A stretch of DNA of 64,000 bases from assembly GCA_001899445.1 (NCBI GenBank), contig MPOA01000006.1, positions 682,001 through 746,000 of the forward strand, in the 5' to 3' direction. The notes beneath the pieces are model-generated. The model did no database searches. It was not told the origin of the DNA and saw only the letters and a program-made list of their open reading frames with translations. Shown here piece after piece: positions 37,094-46,922 of this stretch. The stretch is from Candidatus Desulfopertinax cowenii. Lineage in GTDB: Bacteria > Bacillota > Desulfotomaculia > Desulfotomaculales > Desulforudaceae. Position 1 is the stretch's first letter, and each line of letters begins with the position of its first letter. The position numbers were made by a program, and so were the translations under genes.

Positions 37094-38359
37094 TCAGTAC
37101 ATGGTGCCGCTGAAATCGCGCTGGAACCAGTTCCACAGCCGTACCTCGCCCAGGGCGGGGGAATGGACGGCCTCCAGTTCCCGCAGCTTCAACAGTTCTT
37201 TGGTGGGGCCGGTCACCACCGCCCCGTAGACGCGGACGCCGTTTTCCTGCAGGTATTGGTGCCGCTCGGCCAAATGTAGGTCCTGGGGATCACCCCGGTA
37301 GATTCGTTCCGCCAGCGGCGCATTCGCAACCAAGAACCGCATGGATTCCAGGAAGTACTCCTCGCTCCGCGCAGCGTCGTCCGGGCGGCTGCCGTTCGCG
37401 CGGAACATGCCGTGGGAACGGTCCGGGAAGCCCCAGGCCCCGGCGAACGCCGCCAGCGGTGCCCGACGGTTTTCTCCGCGGCGCGTTTCCCCCTCCAAGC
37501 CGGTGACGGCGGCATACCAGGTGAGGTCCAGGTCGTAACCGGAGAGCATGGTCCGGACCTCTTCGGTGGTGTGGGTGTCCCGGAAGGAAACGGCCAGTTC
37601 GGCCACCGTGCCCTCGGGCAGGACCTCCAGGGCGTGCCACGTTTCCGCGGCGTTTGCGTCCCGGTACTCCGCCTCCCCGTCCTCGGCCGAGTCCGCCGGC
37701 TGCTCGGGGGGGAAAAAGCGGAGGTAGTGGTTGTGCGCGCCGTCCCGCCAGTTCCATTCGGTATTCACCGCCGAAAAGAAGTGGTTGACGTTCAGGTGCC
37801 CGATAACGTATTCGTCCTTGCCGACGCGCTTGGACAGGGCGTAGCTTCCCCGGGCGGCGAAGTAGGGCTTGATCTCCAGGCTGCTGTGGCCCCAGCTGGC
37901 CCCGGTGAGCATCAGGGGCAAGGGGCGCGGGCTGATGGCCATGGTCACGTTGGGGAAAGTGAGTTCCGTCAGGACCGCCGCCGTTCGCTGCGCCTTGTAC
38001 AGCCGCGCTTCTTCCCCGCCCGCGTTGAAAAAGTAGCCCGAGGCCAACGTGCCGGCCACCTGCAGCGCGACGAAGAGCACGAGCAGGAAAAGGGCGATGC
38101 TGAACCGGTTTTTGTATTTGGCCCAGCGGAGTATCCGCCGCTGCTTTTCCTCGCTCAGCCCGGGCGGATGCGCGGCGGCGGACGCCGGTCCTCCCCCGGG
38201 GCCGGGCGGCCTCGTTTCGGTGTCCTGCAGCCGGGCGTCCAGCTTTTGCTGGCACGCGGCGCAGCTTTCCAGGTGGGCCTCCACGGCCCGGGCCGCGGCC
38301 GGGTCGGCCGCGCCCCGGAGATATTTGTTCAGCAACCGTTCAACTTCACGGCATTCCAC
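37094..38359 (-). CDS. Membrane anti-sigma factor with zf-HC2 and sigma-regulator domains
   Basis: The 421-residue protein begins with a zf-HC2 domain (CREVERLLNKYL, then HLESCAACQQKLD, a zinc site that holds sigma factors). A Pro/Gly linker and one transmembrane helix (FSIALFLLVLFVALQVAGTLA, near residue 90) follow, then a large extracytoplasmic region resembling the sigma-factor regulator N- and C-terminal domains of Bacillus YhdL-type proteins. It overlaps the upstream ECF sigma gene by 14 bases, so it is almost certainly its cognate inhibitor. The inducing signal is unknown. Confidence 0.82.
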   Translation of the reverse strand: MECREVERLLNKYLRGAADPAAARAVEAHLESCAACQQKLDARLQDTETRPPGPGGGPASAAAHPPGLSEEKQRRILRWAKYKNRFSIALFLLVLFVALQVAGTLASGYFFNAGGEEARLYKAQRTAAVLTELTFPNVTMAISPRPLPLMLTGASWGHSSLEIKPYFAARGSYALSKRVGKDEYVIGHLNVNHFFSAVNTEWNWRDGAHNHYLRFFPPEQPADSAEDGEAEYRDANAAETWHALEVLPEGTVAELAVSFRDTHTTEEVRTMLSGYDLDLTWYAAVTGLEGETRRGENRRAPLAAFAGAWGFPDRSHGMFRANGSRPDDAARSEEYFLESMRFLVANAPLAERIYRGDPQDLHLAERHQYLQENGVRVYGAVVTGPTKELLKLRELEAVHSPALGEVRLWNWFQRDFSGTMY

Positions 38360-38849
38360 TGCGCAGCACCTCTCTTATCTTCTGGCGGGCTCGAAACAGG
38401 GTCACCTTGACGTTGGTCAGGCTGAGCCCGAGCACCTGGGCGATTTCCTCGTACGTGAAACCGTGATACTCCCGCAACAGGACGGCCTGGCGGCTTTTCT
38501 CCGGCAAGAGGCTCACCGCCCTGAACCAGTTCCGCAGTTCTTCCCGCCGCAGGTACTCCTCCTCGGCGCCCGGGGCCGCGCCGCCGGTGAGACCGGCGAA
38601 CCGCCCGGGATCGGTCTGCACCTGCCGCCGCTCCCGGCGGTACCAATCGATGTAGGCGTTGCGGGCCACGCGGAACAGCCAGGGGCGCACCTTCTCGCCC
38701 CGGTAGCTCTCCAGATGTTCGTAAGCCTTCACGAAGGTGTCCTGCACCAGGTCTTCCGCCGTTTGGGGGTGGTCGGAAAGCAGGAGCAGATACCGGTACA
38801 GGTCGTTCATGTGGTATCGATAGACCGCCTCCAGGGATTGGGCTTTCAC
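38346..38849 (-). CDS. ECF-type RNA polymerase sigma factor
   Basis: A 167-residue sigma-70 family protein with regions 2 and 4 only. LYRYLLLLSDHPQTAEDLVQ and DTFVKAYEHL give region 2, RPWLFRVARNAYIDWYRRE region 2.4, and YHGFTYEEIAQVLGLSLTNV the region-4 helix-turn-helix. It resembles the SigM/SigV stress group. The start is GTG 38849. A TGTAAC/CGTT pair with about 16-base spacing upstream (about 38873-38899) is a weak ECF-type promoter, hinting at autoregulation. Confidence 0.87.
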   Translation of the reverse strand: MKAQSLEAVYRYHMNDLYRYLLLLSDHPQTAEDLVQDTFVKAYEHLESYRGEKVRPWLFRVARNAYIDWYRRERRQVQTDPGRFAGLTGGAAPGAEEEYLRREELRNWFRAVSLLPEKSRQAVLLREYHGFTYEEIAQVLGLSLTNVKVTLFRARQKIREVLRSGMP

Positions 38850-39022
38850 TACCACCCCCCCTTCACTGAGACAACGTCGGGACGGAAGAAAAAGTTACAC
38901 CCCATTTTATCATTTCGCGGCCGCCCGGAGCGGGAAAGTGCGCCGCCGCTACGAACCGCTTGTTTTTCGGCATACGGTGTTGTAAGATTAGAGGCGAGAA
39001 ATGGCAGGCGGAGGCGCAAAAC

Positions 39023-39907
39023 ATGGTTGAAAAAGGTACATGGACGGTTAAGAAGGGCTTGGCCGAGATGCTCAAGGGCGGCGTGATCATGGACGTGACC
39101 ACCCCAGAGCAGGCCAGGATCGCCGAGGCCGCCGGGGCGTGCGCCGTCATGGCCTTGGAGCGGGTGCCGGCCGATATCCGGGCGGCCGGCGGGATCGCGC
39201 GAATGGCCGATCCCACCGTGATCCAGCGGATCATGGACGCGGTTACCATCCCGGTTATGGCCAAGGTCCGGATCGGTCACTTCGTGGAAGCGCAAATCCT
39301 CGAGGCGCTGGGCGTGGACTATATCGACGAGAGCGAGGTGCTTACCCCGGCGGACGAGCAGTACCACATCAACAAGCACCTCTTCAAGGTGCCCTTCGTG
39401 TGCGGGGCCCGGAACCTGGGCGAAGCCCTGCGGCGGATCGCCGAAGGCGCGGCTATGATCCGCACCAAGGGCGAGCCGGGGACCGGCAACGTGGTGGAAG
39501 CGGTCCGGCACATGCGGATGGTGAACGAGGGAATCCGCCGGGTACAAGCGGCGCCGCGCGAGGAGCTGGTTGCCCTGGCCAGGGAAATGGGCGCACCTTA
39601 CGAGCTGGTGCTGCAGGTGGCCGAGCTGGGCCGGCTGCCGGTGGTGAACTTCGCGGCCGGCGGGATCGCCACCCCGGCGGACGCGGCGCTGATGATGCAG
39701 CTGGGCTGCGACGGAATTTTTGTCGGATCCGGCATTTTCAAGTCGAAGAACCCCGAGGCCCGGGCCAAGGCCATCGTGACCGCTACTACCCACTATAACG
39801 ACCCCCAGATCCTGGCTGAGATTTCCTGCGATCTGGGCGAGGCCATGCGGGGCCTGGAAATCAGCACTATTCCCGACCACGAGCGGATGCAGGAGCGCGG
39901 TTGGTAG
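39023..39907 (+). CDS. pdxS: Pyridoxal 5'-phosphate synthase subunit PdxS
   Basis: PdxS builds PLP from ribose 5-phosphate, glyceraldehyde 3-phosphate and ammonia. The 294 residues form a TIM barrel: [20 protein letters not shown] near residue 19, the catalytic lysine region [14 protein letters not shown] near 77, [16 protein letters not shown] near 150, and [14 protein letters not shown] near 230. The start is ATG 39023 with GGAGG eight bases upstream. It overlaps pdxT by seven bases. The PLP made would serve the aminotransferase and decarboxylase encoded nearby. Confidence 0.96.
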   Translation: MVEKGTWTVKKGLAEMLKGGVIMDVTTPEQARIAEAAGACAVMALERVPADIRAAGGIARMADPTVIQRIMDAVTIPVMAKVRIGHFVEAQILEALGVDYIDESEVLTPADEQYHINKHLFKVPFVCGARNLGEALRRIAEGAAMIRTKGEPGTGNVVEAVRHMRMVNEGIRRVQAAPREELVALAREMGAPYELVLQVAELGRLPVVNFAAGGIATPADAALMMQLGCDGIFVGSGIFKSKNPEARAKAIVTATTHYNDPQILAEISCDLGEAMRGLEISTIPDHERMQERGW

Positions 39908-40479
39908 TGGTTACCGTCGGGATTCTGGCGCTCCAGGGTGCCTTCCTGGAACACGCGCGGTCGGTCGCGGCTTGCGGTGGCCGCCCGGTCGAGATCCGCA
40001 AGCCCGAGCAGCTGGACGACTGCCGGGCGCTGATCATCCCCGGTGGGGAGTCCACTGCCATCGGGAAACTGATGGACCAGTTCGGGTTGTTTGATGCGGT
40101 ACGCCGGTTTGGGGCCGACGGGCGGCCGATATTCGGCACCTGCGCCGGTATGGTCCTGCTGGCCAGGGAGATTGAGGGTTTACAGCAGCCCCGCCTGGGG
40201 CTCATGAACATCGCGGTAAAGCGCAACGCCTTCGGCCGCCAGGTGGACAGTTTCGAGGCCGACATCTACGTTCCGGTGCTGGGGGAGGCGCCGGTACGGG
40301 GCGTGTTTATCCGGGCGCCGTACGTGACGGCGGTGGGCCGGGGGGTGGAAACGCTGGCCAGTTTTGACGGTAAAGTGGTGTTGGTTCGCCAGGGCAGGCT
40401 TCTGGCCGGGGCTTTTCATCCCGAACTGACCGCGGATACCCGGTTGCACCGGTACTTCCTGAGTTTCCTGGACGAGTAA
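39901..40479 (+). CDS. pdxT: Pyridoxal 5'-phosphate synthase glutaminase PdxT
   Basis: PdxT hydrolyses glutamine and channels ammonia to PdxS. The 192-residue class-I glutaminase shows [28 protein letters not shown] near residue 45, the nucleophile in [11 protein letters not shown] near 79, and the His/Glu pair in FHPELT near 172. The start may be TTG 39901 or GTG 39907. It forms an operon with pdxS. Confidence 0.95.
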   Translation: MVVVTVGILALQGAFLEHARSVAACGGRPVEIRKPEQLDDCRALIIPGGESTAIGKLMDQFGLFDAVRRFGADGRPIFGTCAGMVLLAREIEGLQQPRLGLMNIAVKRNAFGRQVDSFEADIYVPVLGEAPVRGVFIRAPYVTAVGRGVETLASFDGKVVLVRQGRLLAGAFHPELTADTRLHRYFLSFLDE

Positions 40480-40584
40480 AGCAAAGGTTTTAACAATAAA
40501 CAGAAGTTGCTGTAAAATATCTTTCGGCAAAATCCATCAACTTCCATGGAGAAGGAGCCGGGGCAAATAAAGTAGAATCTTTGC

Positions 40585-40613
40585 TTGCCTTCAATCGGCC
40601 TTTGTATTAGAAT
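40585..40613 (+). promoter_or_regulatory. Promoter of the serine operon T-box leader
   Basis: TTGCCT (40585-40590) and TAGAAT (40608-40613) with exactly 17 bases between lie just upstream of the T-box leader. Confidence 0.55.
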
Positions 40614-40635
40614 GTTGGGCATCAATAGCGCCGAA

Positions 40636-40925
40636 AAACCGCGCTAAGTCGTTCCGTACCAGTGAAAACCCGATGCCGGGGAATAGTAGCCGTGGATCCG
40701 AAGGCAGAGAGCCGGTGGGTGGTGCGAACCGGCCGGGCAAGCGGTGAATTCCCCCCCGTAGGGGTCCCGCCGAGAACGTAGGCGGGAACGGTGTGCGCCG
40801 TTAACCGCATTCGAGTGGGCCGCGTCCCGGTGGCGCCGGCCAAAAAGGGTGGCAACGCGGGAGCAAACCTCTCGTCCCTTGTGGTGGGGGGCGGGGGGTT
40901 TCCCAATTTTAAAAGAAAAGGAGAG
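40636..40925 (+). ncRNA. T-box riboswitch leader, predicted to sense tRNA-Ser
   Basis: Stem I features are present: a GGGAATAGTAG loop near 40678, AGAGAGCCGGTGGGTGGTG near 40706, and a specifier loop in which TCC (serine) can be read at 40765-40767. The antiterminator core AGGGTGGCAACGCGG is at 40846-40860, followed by an alternative stem ending CTCTCGTCCC. The TGGC bulge of the core complements GCCA, the 3' end of the serine tRNAs here (discriminator G). A tRNA-Ser(GGA) lies at 49971. Uncharged tRNA-Ser would favour read-through into the aminotransferase-serA genes. The specifier assignment is by motif only. Confidence 0.85.
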
Positions 40926-40936
40926 AAAGGGTCTCA

Positions 40937-42088
40937 ATGTCGAGAAAACTGCGCTTGATGATTCCGGGGCCCACGCCGCTCCCGCCCCAGGTGAGCGAAG
41001 CGCTGGCTCGTCCGATGGTTGGCCACCGCAGCAAGGGCTTCGCGGAGCTGACCGCCCGGCTGCACGGGAAGCTGCAGCAGGTCATGCAGACCAATAACGA
41101 AGTGATCATCCTCACCAGCTCTGGTACCGGCGGGCTGGAAGCGGCCGTCGCCAATACGGTCAACCCCGGCGACAAGGTGCTGGCGCTGGTGGCCGGCAAG
41201 TTCGGCGAGCGTTTCCGGGACCTGGCCCGGGTGTACGGGGCCGAGGTGGTGGAGCTGCACTTCCCCTGGGGGCGGCCGGTGGACCTGGACGCCGTGGAGA
41301 GTGAGCTGCGCCGGCACCCGGATCTCAAGGTGATCCTGGCTACCCATAACGAGACCTCGACCGGCGTGGTGCACGACATCCGGGGCCTGGGTGCCCTGGC
41401 CGCCAAGCACGGGGCGCTCCTGGCGGTGGACGCCGTCAGCGGCCTGGGCGGCATCGACCTGCCCGCCGACGCCTGGGGGGTGGACATCCTGGTCACTGCC
41501 TCCCAAAAGGCGCTGATGACTCCGCCCGGCCTGGCTATGATCAGCCTGAGCGAGAAGGCCTGGGCCCAGGCCAACAAGTGCCGCGCACCCCGTTACTACT
41601 TCAGCCTGCCGGCGGCCAAAAAGGCGCTGGCCAAGTGGAATACCGCTTATACACCCGCCGTCTCCCTCTTCTTCGGACTGGAGGCGGCGCTGGACCTGAT
41701 GCTGGAGGAAGGACTGGCCAAGGTGTTTGCCCGGCACCGGCTGCTGGCCCGGGCAACCCGGGAGGGGATCAAGGCGCTGGGGCTGGAACTGTTGCCGCCG
41801 GAAGACGTGGCCTCCCCGGTGGTGACCGCCGTGAAGAGTCCGGCGGGTATCCCGGCCGAGAGCTTGCGCAAAATCCTGGCGGACAAGTACGGTGTGTTAT
41901 TTGCGGGCGGCCAGGCCGAGCTGAAAGGGAAGATCTTCCGCATCGCCCACATGGGCTACGTGGATCAGCTGGACGTGATCACTGCCCTTGGAGCCCTGGA
42001 GTTGGCCCTAAACGAAATCGGGCACCGAGTTGACTTCGGGGGCGGCGTGGCCGCGGCCCAACGGGTGTTTCAGGGAGGTGCTGAATAG
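40937..42088 (+). CDS. Class V aminotransferase (serine-glyoxylate / alanine-glyoxylate type)
   Basis: A PLP-dependent aminotransferase of 383 residues. It opens LRLMIPGPTPLPPQVSEALA; a LTSSGTGGLEAAV segment near residue 58 and the PLP lysine in TASQKALMTPPGLA near 193 are clear. It is followed by serA with a 1-base overlap and preceded by a serine T-box, so it probably serves as the phosphohydroxypyruvate aminotransferase in serine synthesis in place of SerC. Glyoxylate or pyruvate as amino acceptor cannot be excluded. Confidence 0.88.
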   Translation: MSRKLRLMIPGPTPLPPQVSEALARPMVGHRSKGFAELTARLHGKLQQVMQTNNEVIILTSSGTGGLEAAVANTVNPGDKVLALVAGKFGERFRDLARVYGAEVVELHFPWGRPVDLDAVESELRRHPDLKVILATHNETSTGVVHDIRGLGALAAKHGALLAVDAVSGLGGIDLPADAWGVDILVTASQKALMTPPGLAMISLSEKAWAQANKCRAPRYYFSLPAAKKALAKWNTAYTPAVSLFFGLEAALDLMLEEGLAKVFARHRLLARATREGIKALGLELLPPEDVASPVVTAVKSPAGIPAESLRKILADKYGVLFAGGQAELKGKIFRIAHMGYVDQLDVITALGALELALNEIGHRVDFGGGVAAAQRVFQGGAE

Positions 42089-43668
42089 TGAAGGTACTGG
42101 TGATGGACAACGTGGCGCAAGAGGGAGTGGATGTCCTCCGGCAGGCGCAGGTGGAGGCCGAGGTCCGGAGCAAGCTGACCGAGGACGAACTCCTGGAGAT
42201 TATTCCGCAGTTTGACGGGATCATCGTCCGAAGCGCCACCAAAGTGACCGCGAAGGTGATCGAACGGGGTACCAACCTGAAGGTGATCGGCCGCGCCGGG
42301 GTGGGGGTGGACAACATCGACGTCCCGGCAGCTACCGCGAAGGGGATCATCGTGGTGAACGCTCCGGACGGAAACACCATCGCCGCCACCGAGCATACCA
42401 TGGCCCTGATGCTGTCGCTGGCCCGGAACGTGCCCCAGGCCGACGCCCGCCTGAAGTCCGGGGTGTGGGACAAGAAGGCCTTCGTGGGCGTAGAGCTGCG
42501 CAACAAGTGCCTGGGCGTTCTCGGCCTGGGGCGGATTGGCAGCGGCGTGGCCCGCCGGGCTTACGCCATGGAGATGGACGTGGTGGCCTACGATCCGTAT
42601 ATTAGCGAGGGCCGGGCCCGGGAACTGGGCGTTACCCTGCTGCCGCTGGAGGAAGTCTTCCGGCGGGCGGATTTCCTGACCATTCATATGCCGCTGACCA
42701 AGGAAACCCGCCACCTGCTGGACGAACGGGCATTTTCCTTGATGAAGAATGGCGTCCGGATTATCAACTGCGCCCGGGGCGGGATCGTGGACGAGGAGGC
42801 GCTGTACCGCGCCTTGACCTCCGGCAAGGTGGCCGGCGCGGCCCTGGACGTGTTCGAGGTAGAACCCCAGACCGAAAGCCCGCTTTTCAAGTTGCCCAAC
42901 TTCATTGCCACACCCCATTTGGGAGCGTCTACCCGGGAGGCCCAGGTCAGCGTGGCCGTGGACGTGGCGGAGGAGGTCATCGCCGTCCTTAAGGACAAGC
43001 TGGTGAAGAACGCGGTGAACATTCCTTCGATCAAGCCCGACGTGCTCAAGGACATCGGGCCGTACCTGGGTTTGGCCGAGAAGCTCGGTCGGTTTCACGC
43101 CCAGCTTCTGCTGGGGCGGCTGAACCAGATCGAGATCACTTACAGCGGCGAATTGGCCGCCTTCAAACAGGTGGAGCCCCTGACCACGGCGCTGGTGAAG
43201 GGCATCCTCGATAACATCCTGCAGGAGCGTGTAAACTACGTTAACGCGCTGCTGATTGCCAAGAACCGAGGCATCGAAATCAGCCAGACCAAGTCCGGTC
43301 GGGCTGAGGACTATACCGGCCTGATGACCGTCAAGGTGATCTCCAGCGAGGGCGAGCACGAGCTGGCCGGTACCCTGTTCCGGGGTGATAACCCCCGGGT
43401 GGTGTTCATCGACGGCTACCGGGTAGATGCCGTCCCCGAGGGGCACATGCTGATTATCCCGCACATCGACAAGCCGCGGATCATCGGGGCGGTGGGCACC
43501 CTGATCGGGCAGCACAACGTGAACATCGCGGCCATGCAGGTGGGGCGCAAGGTGATCGGGGGCCGGGCGGTGATGGTGTTGATGGTGGACAGCCCGGTGC
43601 CGCCAGAAACCCTCGAAGAGATTGCCAAGGTGGACGGCGTGCTGGGGGTCCGGATGGTCAGCCTGTAA
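42088..43668 (+). CDS. serA: D-3-phosphoglycerate dehydrogenase
   Basis: SerA oxidises 3-phosphoglycerate to phosphohydroxypyruvate with NAD, the first step of serine synthesis. The 526-residue long form has the catalytic and NAD domains (GRAGVGVDNIDVPAAT near residue 72, LGLGRIGSGVARRA near 145, CARGGIVDEEAL near 230, and PHLGASTREAQ with the catalytic His near 280). An intervening domain and a C-terminal ACT domain (LIIPHIDKPRIIGAVG) follow, which usually allows serine feedback. The GTG start overlaps the previous stop by one base. Confidence 0.95.
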   Translation: MKVLVMDNVAQEGVDVLRQAQVEAEVRSKLTEDELLEIIPQFDGIIVRSATKVTAKVIERGTNLKVIGRAGVGVDNIDVPAATAKGIIVVNAPDGNTIAATEHTMALMLSLARNVPQADARLKSGVWDKKAFVGVELRNKCLGVLGLGRIGSGVARRAYAMEMDVVAYDPYISEGRARELGVTLLPLEEVFRRADFLTIHMPLTKETRHLLDERAFSLMKNGVRIINCARGGIVDEEALYRALTSGKVAGAALDVFEVEPQTESPLFKLPNFIATPHLGASTREAQVSVAVDVAEEVIAVLKDKLVKNAVNIPSIKPDVLKDIGPYLGLAEKLGRFHAQLLLGRLNQIEITYSGELAAFKQVEPLTTALVKGILDNILQERVNYVNALLIAKNRGIEISQTKSGRAEDYTGLMTVKVISSEGEHELAGTLFRGDNPRVVFIDGYRVDAVPEGHMLIIPHIDKPRIIGAVGTLIGQHNVNIAAMQVGRKVIGGRAVMVLMVDSPVPPETLEEIAKVDGVLGVRMVSL

Positions 43669-43691
43669 AATCCAAGATTCCCGGGGTGTGA

Positions 43692-44972
<1,281 letters not shown>

Positions 44973-44991
44973 CTTTATCCGCGGCTGTCCA

Positions 44992-45020
44992 TTGACTGTT
45001 TTGTTTTTATGGTATACATT
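44992..45020 (+). promoter_or_regulatory. Probable promoter of the AbrB-type antitoxin/VapC pair
   Basis: TTGACT (44992-44997) and TACATT (45015-45020) are 17 bases apart, in an AT-rich stretch just upstream of the antitoxin gene. Confidence 0.5.
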
Positions 45021-45061
45021 TATATTAACGATAGCGTTTTAGTAAAAGGAGGCCGGATTAG

Positions 45062-45271
45062 ATGGCAGAAGTGGTTGTCTCCAGTAAGTACCAAATAGTC
45101 CTCCCGGTTGAGATACGTAAGTCATTGGGGATCAAGAAGGGACAACGGCTGCACCTTCTGGTGGAAAACGGGAGCATCAGGTTGATTCCGAGCCGCCCTC
45201 TTCCTGAAATGCGGGGTTACTTGCGTGGGATGGATACAAATATAGAGCGAGATGAGGAGGAAAGGTTTTGA
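45062..45271 (+). CDS. vapB: AbrB/MazE-fold antitoxin (VapB type)
   Basis: A 69-residue protein with a SpoVT-AbrB swapped-hairpin DNA-binding domain (VVVSSKYQIVLPVEIRKSLG, then KKGQRLHLLVENGSIRLIP) and a short acidic C-terminal region for toxin binding. It overlaps the PIN toxin gene by four bases. Expected to neutralise the toxin and repress the operon. AGGAGG precedes ATG 45062. The pair is distinctly AT-richer than its surroundings, a sign of acquisition. Confidence 0.82.
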   Translation: MAEVVVSSKYQIVLPVEIRKSLGIKKGQRLHLLVENGSIRLIPSRPLPEMRGYLRGMDTNIERDEEERF

Positions 45272-45645
45272 TTCTGGTAGACTCATGCGGGTGGCTTGAA
45301 TTTCTCGCCGACGGTCCGCTTGCAGAAGAGTACGCCCCTTATTTTAATAAACCGGAGGAGATAATTACACCGGCTATTGTAATTTATGAAGTGACAAAAA
45401 AGATTTGGCGAGAACAAGGTAAAGAAAAGGCCTTTCTTATTGCAGCCCAAATGCAGCAGACAAAATTGGTTCCTTTTGATACCCGCCTAGCACTGGCTGC
45501 TGCTGATGTTTCTCTACGCTGGAACTTACCTATGGCCGATGCCATTATTTTTGCTACTGGCGCGGAATGTGGCGGCAAGGTGGTTACCAGCGATCACCAC
45601 TTTAAAGAGTTGCCAGGAGTGATCTTTATAGAAACCCGCTCCTGA
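45268..45645 (+). CDS. vapC: PIN-domain ribonuclease toxin (VapC type)
   Basis: A 125-residue PIN domain. The acidic residues are visible: Asp in LVDSCGWLEFL (residue 5), Glu in TPAIVIYEVTKKI near 42, Asp in MADAIIFA near 91, and a SDHHF segment near 110. It cleaves RNA by family knowledge; the target is unknown. TTG start overlapping the antitoxin gene by four bases. A GC-rich hairpin follows. Confidence 0.83.
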   Translation: MILVDSCGWLEFLADGPLAEEYAPYFNKPEEIITPAIVIYEVTKKIWREQGKEKAFLIAAQMQQTKLVPFDTRLALAAADVSLRWNLPMADAIIFATGAECGGKVVTSDHHFKELPGVIFIETRS

Positions 45646-45648
45646 AAA

Positions 45649-45670
45649 CCCACCCCCTTGCGGGGGTGGG
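45649..45670 (+). terminator. Hairpin after vapC, possible terminator
   Basis: A perfect 9-bp stem (CCCACCCCC with GGGGGTGGG) and a 4-base loop immediately after the vapC stop. There is no T tract, only AATT. Confidence 0.4.
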
Positions 45671-45682
45671 AATTGCGGCGGA

Positions 45683-45711
45683 TTGACACTGTTAACCCGA
45701 TATGCTATAGT
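45683..45711 (+). promoter_or_regulatory. Promoter of the tRNA cluster
   Basis: TTGACA (45683-45688), 17 bases, TATAGT (45706-45711); the first tRNA starts 24 bases later. Confidence 0.75.
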
Positions 45712-45734
45712 GATATGTGCCTGTGGAGAGCCCC

Positions 45735-45825
45735 GGAGGGGTGTCCGAGTGGTTTAAGGAGGCGGTCTTGAAAACCGTTGAACCCGAGAGTGGTTCCGTG
45801 GGTTCGAATCCCACCCCCTCCGCCA
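45735..45825 (+). tRNA. tRNA-Ser(TGA)
   Basis: Acceptor stem GGAGGGG pairs with CCCCTCC, followed by G and encoded CCA. The anticodon loop CTTGAAA gives TGA for UCA codons. A long variable arm, typical of serine tRNA, and a GGTTCGAATCC T-loop are present. Confidence 0.95.
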
Positions 45826-45920
45826 TGAAACGGAGGCCGGGGGGTATTGCGGCCGGAAGTCAGACCGGCGGTCGTAGAGGGCCGGGACGCGTTCCCGGGA
45901 AGAGACCGGTGCCTGAATGC

Positions 45921-46015
45921 GGAGAGATGGCCGAGCAGGTCGAAGGCGCTCGCCTGCTAAGCGAGTAGATGGGTGAATGCCTGTCTCGAGGGTTCGAATC
46001 CCTCTCTCTCCGCCA
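45921..46015 (+). tRNA. tRNA-Ser(GCT)
   Basis: Acceptor GGAGAGA with TCTCTCC, discriminator G and encoded CCA. The anticodon loop CTGCTAA gives GCT for AGC/AGU codons. Long variable arm present. Confidence 0.95.
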
Positions 46016-46034
46016 TAAATTCACTAAAGGACGT

Positions 46035-46110
46035 GCGCCCGTAGCTCAACGGATAGAGCGCCAGACTACGGATCTGTAGGTTGGGGGTTCGAATCCCTCC
46101 GGGCGCACCA
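46035..46110 (+). tRNA. tRNA-Arg(ACG)
   Basis: Acceptor GCGCCCG with CGGGCGC, discriminator A, encoded CCA. The anticodon loop CTACGGA gives ACG, whose A34 is the substrate of TadA, encoded about 200 bases downstream. Confidence 0.95.
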
Positions 46111-46185
46111 TTAAATTAAATCAGTCGTCGGATTGTTGAAGGAATGCACGCGCGGCATTCCGATTAGTTTATGATGGGTTAGCAT

Positions 46186-46262
46186 GCGCCCGTAGCTCAG
46201 GAGGATAGAGCGGCGGTTTCCTAAACCGCGTGCCGGGGGTTCGAGTCCCTCCGGGCGCACCA
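46186..46262 (+). tRNA. tRNA-Arg(CCT)
   Basis: The same acceptor stem as the preceding Arg tRNA (GCGCCCG), discriminator A and encoded CCA. The anticodon loop TTCCTAA gives CCT for AGG codons. Confidence 0.94.
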
Positions 46263-46308
46263 TGAATTGTGATCCCATTACGATTTCCGGGCAGGGTTTG
46301 ATCGACGG

Positions 46309-46779
46309 GTGAGCTATGTGCCAGACCTGGCGGTGCACGCTGGGTACATGCGCGAAGCGCTGCAGGAGGCCGAAAGGGCCTATCAACTGGGCGAAGTGCC
46401 GGTTGGAGCGGTGGTCGTGATTGATGGACGGGTGGTTGCGCGCGGCCACAACCGGCGGGAAACCCTAAAGGACGCCGCGGCCCACGCCGAACTCCTGGCG
46501 ATGCGGGAGGCGGCCCGGGCTCTTGGCGACTGGCGGTTAAGTGAGGCCACGGTCTACGTCACAATGGAACCCTGCCCGATGTGTGCGGGGGCCATGGTAC
46601 AGTTCCGGGTGAAACGGGTGGTTTACGGGGCGGCCGATCCCAAGGCGGGCGCGGCCGGCTCGGTGGTCGACCTCCTGCGGGAGGCGCGGTTCAACCACCA
46701 GGTGGAGGTCATTCCCGGGGTCCTGGAGAAGGAATGCCGGGGGATCGTCCAGCGGCTTTTCCGGGAACTGCGAAAATAG
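46309..46779 (+). CDS. tadA: tRNA adenosine(34) deaminase TadA
   Basis: TadA converts A34 to inosine in tRNA-Arg(ACG), letting it read CGU, CGC and CGA. The 156-residue cytidine-deaminase-fold protein has the catalytic HAELLAMREA (His and proton-shuttle Glu near residue 64) and PCPMCAGAM (two zinc cysteines near 95). It begins at GTG 46309 or a later GTG. It is embedded in the tRNA cluster: two Arg tRNAs lie upstream, and a Ser tRNA begins one base past its stop. Confidence 0.95.
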   Translation: MSYVPDLAVHAGYMREALQEAERAYQLGEVPVGAVVVIDGRVVARGHNRRETLKDAAAHAELLAMREAARALGDWRLSEATVYVTMEPCPMCAGAMVQFRVKRVVYGAADPKAGAAGSVVDLLREARFNHQVEVIPGVLEKECRGIVQRLFRELRK

Positions 46780-46780
46780 C

Positions 46781-46877
46781 GGAGAGATGGCTGAGTCTGG
46801 TTGAAGGCGCTCGACTCGAAATCGAGTAGGCAGGCCAAAAACCTGCCTCGTGGGTTCGAATCCCACTCTCTCCGCCA
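46781..46877 (+). tRNA. tRNA-Ser(CGA)
   Basis: Acceptor GGAGAGA with TCTCTCC, discriminator G, encoded CCA; the anticodon loop CTCGAAA gives CGA for UCG codons. It begins one base after the tadA stop, so it is likely cut from a tadA-containing transcript. Confidence 0.95.
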
Positions 46878-46922
46878 AACAAAAAATAAAACCCAAAAAA
46901 GGTCAGTCGACGAACGGGCTGG

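Noticed and set aside
42070-43515. A 481-codon minus-strand frame opposite serA
   Set aside because: Antisense shadow of serA with no recognisable domain.
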